DNA from: Deltaproteobacteria bacterium
GTDB taxonomy: Bacteria > Desulfobacterota > GWC2-55-46
Direction: 5' to 3'
Assembly: GCA_016219015.1 (NCBI GenBank)
Contig: JACRCL010000010.1
Span: forward strand, 1-64,000
Length of the DNA stretch: 64,000 nt
Below are positions 59,219 through 64,000 of the stretch, in pieces (positions within the stretch are counted from its first letter, which is position 1; each line of letters starts with the position of its first letter). Below the pieces are notes generated by a model that saw only the letters and a program-made list of their open reading frames with translations, was not told the DNA's origin and made no database searches. The position numbers and the translations under genes are program-made.

Positions 59219-59506
59219 GTGCCTATCACGAAAAAAGACGTCCTGCACGTCGCGGACCTCGCGAGGCTCGCGCTTACGGACACGGAAATAGACCTCTACA
59301 CCGGCCAGCTCCAGAGGATACTCAGCTACGTCGAGAAGCTCTCGGAGCTTGACACGAAAGGCATAGAGCCGACAACGTACACCGTGCCTTTGATGACCGT
59401 CTTCCGCGAGGACGAGACAAGGCCGTCGTTGCCGCGCGAAGAGGCGCTCGGTAACGCGCCCGAAGAAGAAAAAGGGTGCTTCAAGGTCCCGAAGATAATC
59501 GAGTAG
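59219..59506 (+). CDS. gatC: Asp/Glu-tRNA amidotransferase subunit C
   Basis: GatC stabilises the GatCAB complex that makes Gln-tRNA or Asn-tRNA from misacylated Glu- or Asp-tRNA. GTG 59219 has AAGGAG seven bases ahead and gives 95 residues starting VPITKKDVLHVADLARLALT, the family start; the longer upstream frame is not needed. The end FKVPKIIE is typical. gatA follows at once. Confidence 0.94.
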   Translation: MPITKKDVLHVADLARLALTDTEIDLYTGQLQRILSYVEKLSELDTKGIEPTTYTVPLMTVFREDETRPSLPREEALGNAPEEEKGCFKVPKIIE

Positions 59507-59521
59507 TAAAGGAGCCATGAA

Positions 59522-60982
59522 TTGGACATCACCTCTTTGACGATACACGAGCTCTCCGAAAGGCTTAAGAAAAAAGAGCTCTCGTCCGTCGGTCTTACGA
59601 AGGAATTCCTCGCCCGGATGGAATCCGTCGAGCCGAAGATACACTCATTCATCACCGTGACGGCCAATGATGCCCTTGAGGCCGCAAGGCATGCGGACAA
59701 AAGACTTGCCGGAGGCAAAGACATCACGCCCCTTACCGGGGTCCCTATCTCCGTCAAGGACATCTTCTGCACGAAGGGCGTAAAGACCACCTGCGCCTCG
59801 AAGATACTTGCCGACTTCGTCCCTCCCTACGACTCAACCGTCGTAAGGAGATTGAAGGACGCGGGCGCCGTTATCCTCGGCAAGGTCAACATGGACGAGT
59901 TCGCGATGGGCTCATCCACCGAGAACTCGGCGCTCTTCAAGACCCTGAACCCGTGGGATACCTCCAGAGTACCCGGCGGCAGCTCCGGCGGCTCGGCTGC
60001 CTCGGTCGCGGCGGGCGAGTGCGCGGCCTCCGTCGGCACCGACACCGGCGGCTCGATACGCCAGCCCGCGTCCTGCTGCGGCGTTGTCGGGCTGAAGCCC
60101 ACCTACGGGAGGGTATCTCGGTACGGGATGATAGCCTTCGCCTCGTCGCTCGACCAGGGCGGGCCGTTCACGAAAGACGTCCGGGACTCCGCGATAATGC
60201 TTAACGCGATGGCAGGCCACGACCCCCGCGACTCGACCTCAATAGACGCGCCTGTGCCCGACTACGCCTCTTTCCTCGGCAAAGGCGTAAAGGGCCTGAA
60301 GGTCGGCATACCGAAAGAATACTTCATAGAGGGCATGGATAAAGACGTCGAGGCGGCGGTAAGGGGCGCGCTTGAGGTATTGAAGAAAGAAGGCGCCGAG
60401 CTTGTGCCGATAACGCTCCCCCATACCGAGTACGCCGTTGCGGTCTACTACCTCGTGGCCACGGCGGAGGCTTCGAGCAACCTCGCGCGCTACGACGGGG
60501 TTAAATACGGCCTCCGGGTCAACGAGACCGGAAGCCTCATGGACATGTATAAAAGGACGAGGGACGCGGGCTTCGGGGGAGAGGTCAAAAGAAGGATAAT
60601 GCTCGGCACATATTCGCTCTCGGCCGGGTACTACGACGCGTATTACAAGAAGGCGTCCCAGGTAAGGACCCTTATAAAGAACGACTTCGACTCCGCCTTC
60701 AGGAAATGCGACGTGATAGCCACGCCGACCGCGCCTACGGCGGCCTTCAAGTTAGGCGAAAAGGTCGCGGACCCGCTTACGATGTACCTCTCGGACATAT
60801 TCACCATCTCGTGCAACCTCGCGGGCATCCCCGGCATCTCCATCCCCTGCGGGTTCACGAAAGACGGCCTCCCGATAGGATTGCAGCTCCTCGGCAAGGA
60901 CCTCGACGAAGGGACGGTCTTGAAAGCCGCGTACTCCTACGAGCAGGCCACCGACTGGCACAAACAAAGGCCGCGGCTATAA
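59522..60982 (+). CDS. gatA: Asp/Glu-tRNA amidotransferase subunit A
   Basis: GatA is the amidase that frees ammonia from glutamine. The start is TTG 59522 behind GGAG (the ATG five bases earlier is out of frame), giving 486 residues: [20 protein letters not shown]. The Ser-Ser-Lys triad is in [10 protein letters not shown] and [15 protein letters not shown], with [20 protein letters not shown] following. gatB follows after 25 bases. Confidence 0.96.
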   Translation: MDITSLTIHELSERLKKKELSSVGLTKEFLARMESVEPKIHSFITVTANDALEAARHADKRLAGGKDITPLTGVPISVKDIFCTKGVKTTCASKILADFVPPYDSTVVRRLKDAGAVILGKVNMDEFAMGSSTENSALFKTLNPWDTSRVPGGSSGGSAASVAAGECAASVGTDTGGSIRQPASCCGVVGLKPTYGRVSRYGMIAFASSLDQGGPFTKDVRDSAIMLNAMAGHDPRDSTSIDAPVPDYASFLGKGVKGLKVGIPKEYFIEGMDKDVEAAVRGALEVLKKEGAELVPITLPHTEYAVAVYYLVATAEASSNLARYDGVKYGLRVNETGSLMDMYKRTRDAGFGGEVKRRIMLGTYSLSAGYYDAYYKKASQVRTLIKNDFDSAFRKCDVIATPTAPTAAFKLGEKVADPLTMYLSDIFTISCNLAGIPGISIPCGFTKDGLPIGLQLLGKDLDEGTVLKAAYSYEQATDWHKQRPRL

Positions 60983-61007
60983 AATTCAACGCAAGAGGTC
61001 CTCATAG

Positions 61008-62444
61008 ATGAAATACGAAGCGGTAATCGGCCTTGAAGTCCACGCCCAGCTCCTGACCGGCTCGAAGCTCTTCTGCGGCTGCTCCACGAAGTTCGGCTCC
61101 GAGCCGAACACGCAGGTCTGCCCCGTATGCCTCGGCATGCCGGGCGTGCTGCCGGTGCTCAACAGAAAGGCCGTCGAGTTCGCCGTAAAGATGGCGCTCG
61201 CGGTCGGCTGCAGGATAAACCCCAGGTCCGTATTCGCCAGGAAGAACTACTTCTACCCGGACCTGCCGAAGGGCTACCAGATTTCCCAGTACTCAGAGCC
61301 TCTGGCAGAGCACGGTCACCTCGATATAGACGTCGACAACACCACGAAAAAGATCGGCATAACCCGCGTCCACATGGAAGAAGACGCCGGTAAGCTCCTC
61401 CACGGCGAGGGGCCTGAGGACGCGAACTACAGCTTCGTGGACCTCAACAGGACGGGCGTCCCCCTCATAGAGATCGTGAGCGAGCCCGACATGCGCACCT
61501 CGGACGAGGCCCAGGCCTATCTAAAGGCGCTCCGCGACATACTCGTCTACCTCGAGATATGCAGCGGCAATATGGAGGAGGGGAGCTTCCGCTGCGACGC
61601 GAACGTATCGATAAGGCCCATCGGGGCGGAGAAGCTGGGCACAAAGGCGGAGCTTAAGAACATGAACTCCTTCAAGTTCGTGAAGGAGGCGATAGACTAC
61701 GAGATACAGAGGCAGATAGACGTCGTCGATGGCGGCGGCAAGGTCGTACAGGAAACCCGCCTCTTCGACTCGGCCAGGGGTGTGACCGCCTCGATGAGGT
61801 CGAAGGAAGAGGCGCACGACTACCGTTACTTCCCGGAGCCTGACCTCCTGCCCCTCATCGTCGAAGACAGGCTCGTCGATAAGCTCCGTAACGAGATGCC
61901 TGAGCTCCCCCGCGCCAAGAGGGAGAGGTTCGCCGGCGAGTACGGTATACCCGAGTATGACGCCGGGGTGCTTACTGCTTCGAGAGCACTCGCCGACTAT
62001 TACGAGGCCACCGTCAAGGCCACCGGTGAGCCGAAGGTATCGTCCAACTGGGTGATGGGAGAGGTCCTGAGGCTCCTGAAGGAAGGCTCCGGTGACGTTA
62101 AGGACTGCCCCGTAAGCCCGCAGTCTCTGGCCGGGCTCATAAAGGCCGTAAAGGACGGGGTCGTAAGCGGCAAGACGGCCAAAGAGGTCTTCGAGGAGAT
62201 GTACCGGACATCTCAACCGGCAGAGGAGATAATCAAGGCAAAGGGCCTCGTCCAGATTTCTAACGAGGACGAGCTTGCAAGAATAATAGACGACATAATA
62301 AAAGCCAACCCCGATAACCTTGAACGGTACAGGGCCGGGAAGACACAGCTCCTCGGCTTTTTCGTGGGCGAGGCGATGAAGGCAACCAAAGGCAAGGCCA
62401 ACCCGCAGGTGATAAACAAGCTCCTCAAGGAAAAACTCGGATAA
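61008..62444 (+). CDS. gatB: Asp/Glu-tRNA amidotransferase subunit B
   Basis: GatB phosphorylates or activates the misacylated tRNA and binds it. The 478-residue protein has [28 protein letters not shown] and [15 protein letters not shown] (zinc-type Cys set), [24 protein letters not shown] and a C-terminal YqeY-like helical end [12 protein letters not shown]. It completes the operon. Confidence 0.96.
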   Translation: MKYEAVIGLEVHAQLLTGSKLFCGCSTKFGSEPNTQVCPVCLGMPGVLPVLNRKAVEFAVKMALAVGCRINPRSVFARKNYFYPDLPKGYQISQYSEPLAEHGHLDIDVDNTTKKIGITRVHMEEDAGKLLHGEGPEDANYSFVDLNRTGVPLIEIVSEPDMRTSDEAQAYLKALRDILVYLEICSGNMEEGSFRCDANVSIRPIGAEKLGTKAELKNMNSFKFVKEAIDYEIQRQIDVVDGGGKVVQETRLFDSARGVTASMRSKEEAHDYRYFPEPDLLPLIVEDRLVDKLRNEMPELPRAKRERFAGEYGIPEYDAGVLTASRALADYYEATVKATGEPKVSSNWVMGEVLRLLKEGSGDVKDCPVSPQSLAGLIKAVKDGVVSGKTAKEVFEEMYRTSQPAEEIIKAKGLVQISNEDELARIIDDIIKANPDNLERYRAGKTQLLGFFVGEAMKATKGKANPQVINKLLKEKLG

Positions 62445-62487
62445 CCTCCATAATTCTAACAAGATGCGGAAAGGGATCCGCGAAGTC

Positions 62488-62524
62488 GTCATTCTGAGGA
62501 GCCAGAGGCGACGAAGAATCTCAT
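62488..62524 (+). repeat. Dispersed GTCATTCTGAG-type repeat, second copy
   Basis: GTCATTCTGAGGAGCCAGAG then GCGACGAAGAATCTCAT is related to 15163-15190. It lies after gatB. Such motifs are scattered in many genomes. Confidence 0.5.
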
Positions 62525-62542
62525 CCTTTCAGGTCTTTTTTG

Positions 62543-62576
62543 AATCCCCCTTTTTAAAGGGGGAGAAAGGGGGATT
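62543..62576. repeat. AATCCCCC/GGGGGATT inverted repeat
   Basis: AATCCCCCTTT, short spacer, then AAGGGGG twice and GGGGGATT form a palindromic repeat downstream of gatB. It may serve as a bidirectional stop. The rest of 62445-62655 has no gene. Confidence 0.55.
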
Positions 62577-62655
62577 ATATGATAATCTCTCCTTTCCCTA
62601 TCGTGGGTTCAGGTATGCACCTGAACCCTGAAAATCGCGTCTCCCAGAAAAACAA

Positions 62656-62686
62656 GCGCGGGCCCGTGGTTTCCACGGGCCCGCGC
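62656..62686 (-). terminator. Terminator after the NUDIX gene
   Basis: Perfect 14-base arms (GCGCGGGCCCGTGG and its complement) with a 3-base loop. On the minus strand the T-rich TTGTTTTTC follows, so it ends the galT-NUDIX transcript. Confidence 0.8.
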
Positions 62687-62700
62687 ACCAAAGACCCCAC

Positions 62701-63123
62701 CTACAACTCAAAGACCTTCCACCCTTCCCTCTTCCACCTGAAGTAGTCCTTTAATATCCTATCGTGGTCGAACGCCAGCGGCCCCGGCAGTTCCCCTTCG
62801 CTGAACACATTCGCGGACTTCGCGTCGTCCCTGGCTACAGGTTTCCCTTCCGCCTCGGCCACAAACACTATTGAAACCGTCGGGCCCCTCGGGTCCCTCT
62901 TCGGGTCCGAGTACGCGTGGAGCTGCGCCTTCAGCCTGACCTTCAGGGAGGTCTCCTCAAGCGCCTCCCTCACGGCCGCGTCCTCGGCCGACTCCCCGGC
63001 GTCGATGAAGCCCCCGGGGATCGCCCACCCCCCTGGCTCGTTCTTCCTCTCTATGAGGACTATCCCCCCGCCCTTCATCTCTATTATGATATCGACCGTC
63101 GGGAGCGGGTTCCTGTATCGCAT
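62701..63123 (-). CDS. NUDIX hydrolase
   Basis: The 140-residue protein has the NUDIX box [20 protein letters not shown] followed by ET, with WAIPGG just ahead, and [12 protein letters not shown] before it. It hydrolyses nucleoside diphosphate-linked compounds; the exact substrate is unknown. It follows galT by seven bases, which suggests nucleotide-sugar metabolism or cleanup. Confidence 0.88.
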   Translation of the reverse strand: MRYRNPLPTVDIIIEMKGGGIVLIERKNEPGGWAIPGGFIDAGESAEDAAVREALEETSLKVRLKAQLHAYSDPKRDPRGPTVSIVFVAEAEGKPVARDDAKSANVFSEGELPGPLAFDHDRILKDYFRWKREGWKVFEL

Positions 63124-63130
63124 GGGTTTC

Positions 63131-64000
63131 CTATTCCGTCCTCGCCGTCCTCAGGAACTTCGCGCTATCCTCCGGCGCGCTGGTATTGATGAACATGCCG
63201 CTGCCGAGCTCGAACCCGGCCGTCTTCGTTATCCTCGGCACTATGCTGAAATACCAGTGGCAGTACTCGTTCAGGTTGTCCTGGGGCCTGCTCGACCTTA
63301 TCACGTAGTTATAGTCCGGGTTATCGAGCCCGTAATGGAACTTCAGCAACAGAGTCTTCAAATGGAACGCAAGGTCCTTTATCTCGTCTTCGGTTATCGA
63401 CGAGAAGGCCGCCGAGTGCCTCTTCGGGAATATCCACGTGTGGAACGGCGAAAGCGCGGCGTAGGGTATGAAAGTCAGGAAGTGCTCCGTGTCGGTCACG
63501 ACCCTCACCCCTTCCTCCCTCTCCTTCCTGAGTATCGAGCATATCATGCACTCCCCGGTATCGTCGAAGAAATGGAGCGCGGCCTGCACCCTGTCCCTGA
63601 CCTGTACGGGCATCACGGGGGTAGCCACGAGCTGTGAGTGCGCATGCTCTATAGACGTCCCGGCCGCCTCCCCCTGGTTCTTGAAGATTATCACGTGCTC
63701 GACCCTCGGGTCTTTGTGCGCCTCCATGAACCTGCCCTTGTAGATGCGTAGCACGTCCTGTATATGCGCGGGCTCCATGAAGGCGGTGCTGAGGTTATGG
63801 AGGCTGCTCTCGATTATTATCTCGTGCAGCCCGACCCCCGTCATGGAGCGCCTGAACCCGTCGACGGACCTCTTCCTCTCCCCTGTCCTCGACAGGGCCG
63901 GGTACTTGTTGGATACGACCCTTATCTTCCACCCTCCGTCCGCGGAAAGGCGGAAGAGCTCTTCCGGGGTCTTATGCTCGTTGCCGGGGCAGAACGGGCA
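63131..64000 (-). CDS. galT: Galactose-1-phosphate uridylyltransferase (5' end outside window)
   Basis: GalT swaps UMP between UDP-glucose and galactose-1-phosphate. 289 residues lie in the window, beginning [16 protein letters not shown] with the zinc-type Cys pair. The nucleophile motif [13 protein letters not shown] (HxHxQ) and a second CMIC pair are present. The frame runs past the window edge without a stop, and the start is not seen. Confidence 0.93.
   Translation of the reverse strand, partial: CPFCPGNEHKTPEELFRLSADGGWKIRVVSNKYPALSRTGERKRSVDGFRRSMTGVGLHEIIIESSLHNLSTAFMEPAHIQDVLRIYKGRFMEAHKDPRVEHVIIFKNQGEAAGTSIEHAHSQLVATPVMPVQVRDRVQAALHFFDDTGECMICSILRKEREEGVRVVTDTEHFLTFIPYAALSPFHTWIFPKRHSAAFSSITEDEIKDLAFHLKTLLLKFHYGLDNPDYNYVIRSSRPQDNLNEYCHWYFSIVPRITKTAGFELGSGMFINTSAPEDSAKFLRTARTE

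Overview
The window looks like part of a Gram-negative, GC-rich, probably anaerobic or facultative bacterial chromosome. It encodes LpxC (lipid A) and Lnt (lipoprotein acylation), so there is an outer membrane. It keeps the tRNA-Thr/Tyr/Gly/Thr-tuf operon and the ispE / tRNA-Gln / prs / rplY / pth block known from Proteobacteria, and has intergenic repeats of a kind common in deltaproteobacterial (Desulfobacterota) genomes. Placement near that group is inference. Nearly all genes up to about 59 kb lie on the minus strand; gatCAB is the main plus-strand operon.

Layout: (1) 1-1353, tRNA-Thr(UGU), tRNA-Tyr, tRNA-Gly, tRNA-Thr(GGU) and the start of tuf, with a strong promoter and a small att-like insertion next to tRNA-Tyr. 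(2) 1576-8084, housekeeping and envelope genes: prfB with its +1 frameshift, lnt, a DgkA-PAP2 fusion, ybeY, phoH-like, lpxC and a DUF2905 protein. (3) 8293-33611, a 25-kb prophage-like block holding only late genes: terminase, portal, scaffold, capsid, connectors, tail tube, frameshifted tail chaperones, tape-measure-like protein, tail tip, tailspike, esterase and lectin-like proteins, and a lysis cassette. No integrase, repressor or replication gene is visible, so it may be a defective prophage, a satellite or a gene-transfer-agent-like element. Three tandem paralogous lipoprotein genes sit in its tail region. (4) 33868-40631, ychF, hppA (K+-dependent type membrane pyrophosphatase), pth, rplY, prs, tRNA-Gln and ispE. 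(5) 40800-57775, a complete 14-subunit nuo (complex I) operon with a second NuoM, a NuoL whose C-terminal amphipathic region contains a 26-residue tandem duplication, and an embedded cyclic-nucleotide-binding-domain gene. (6) 57861-64000, a nitrilase-family amidase, a 30-residue Lys/Ala-rich protein gene, gatCAB, a NUDIX hydrolase and partial galT.

Most notable: the lipoprotein triad in the phage tail module; a perfect consensus promoter followed by a hairpin/T-run ahead of the late genes, resembling lambda pR'/tR'; an A-AAA-AAC -1 frameshift site in the tail chaperone gene; and the '2M'-type complex I architecture, where the doubled NuoM coincides with a lengthened NuoL lateral helix. Several dispersed repeat families link the regions.
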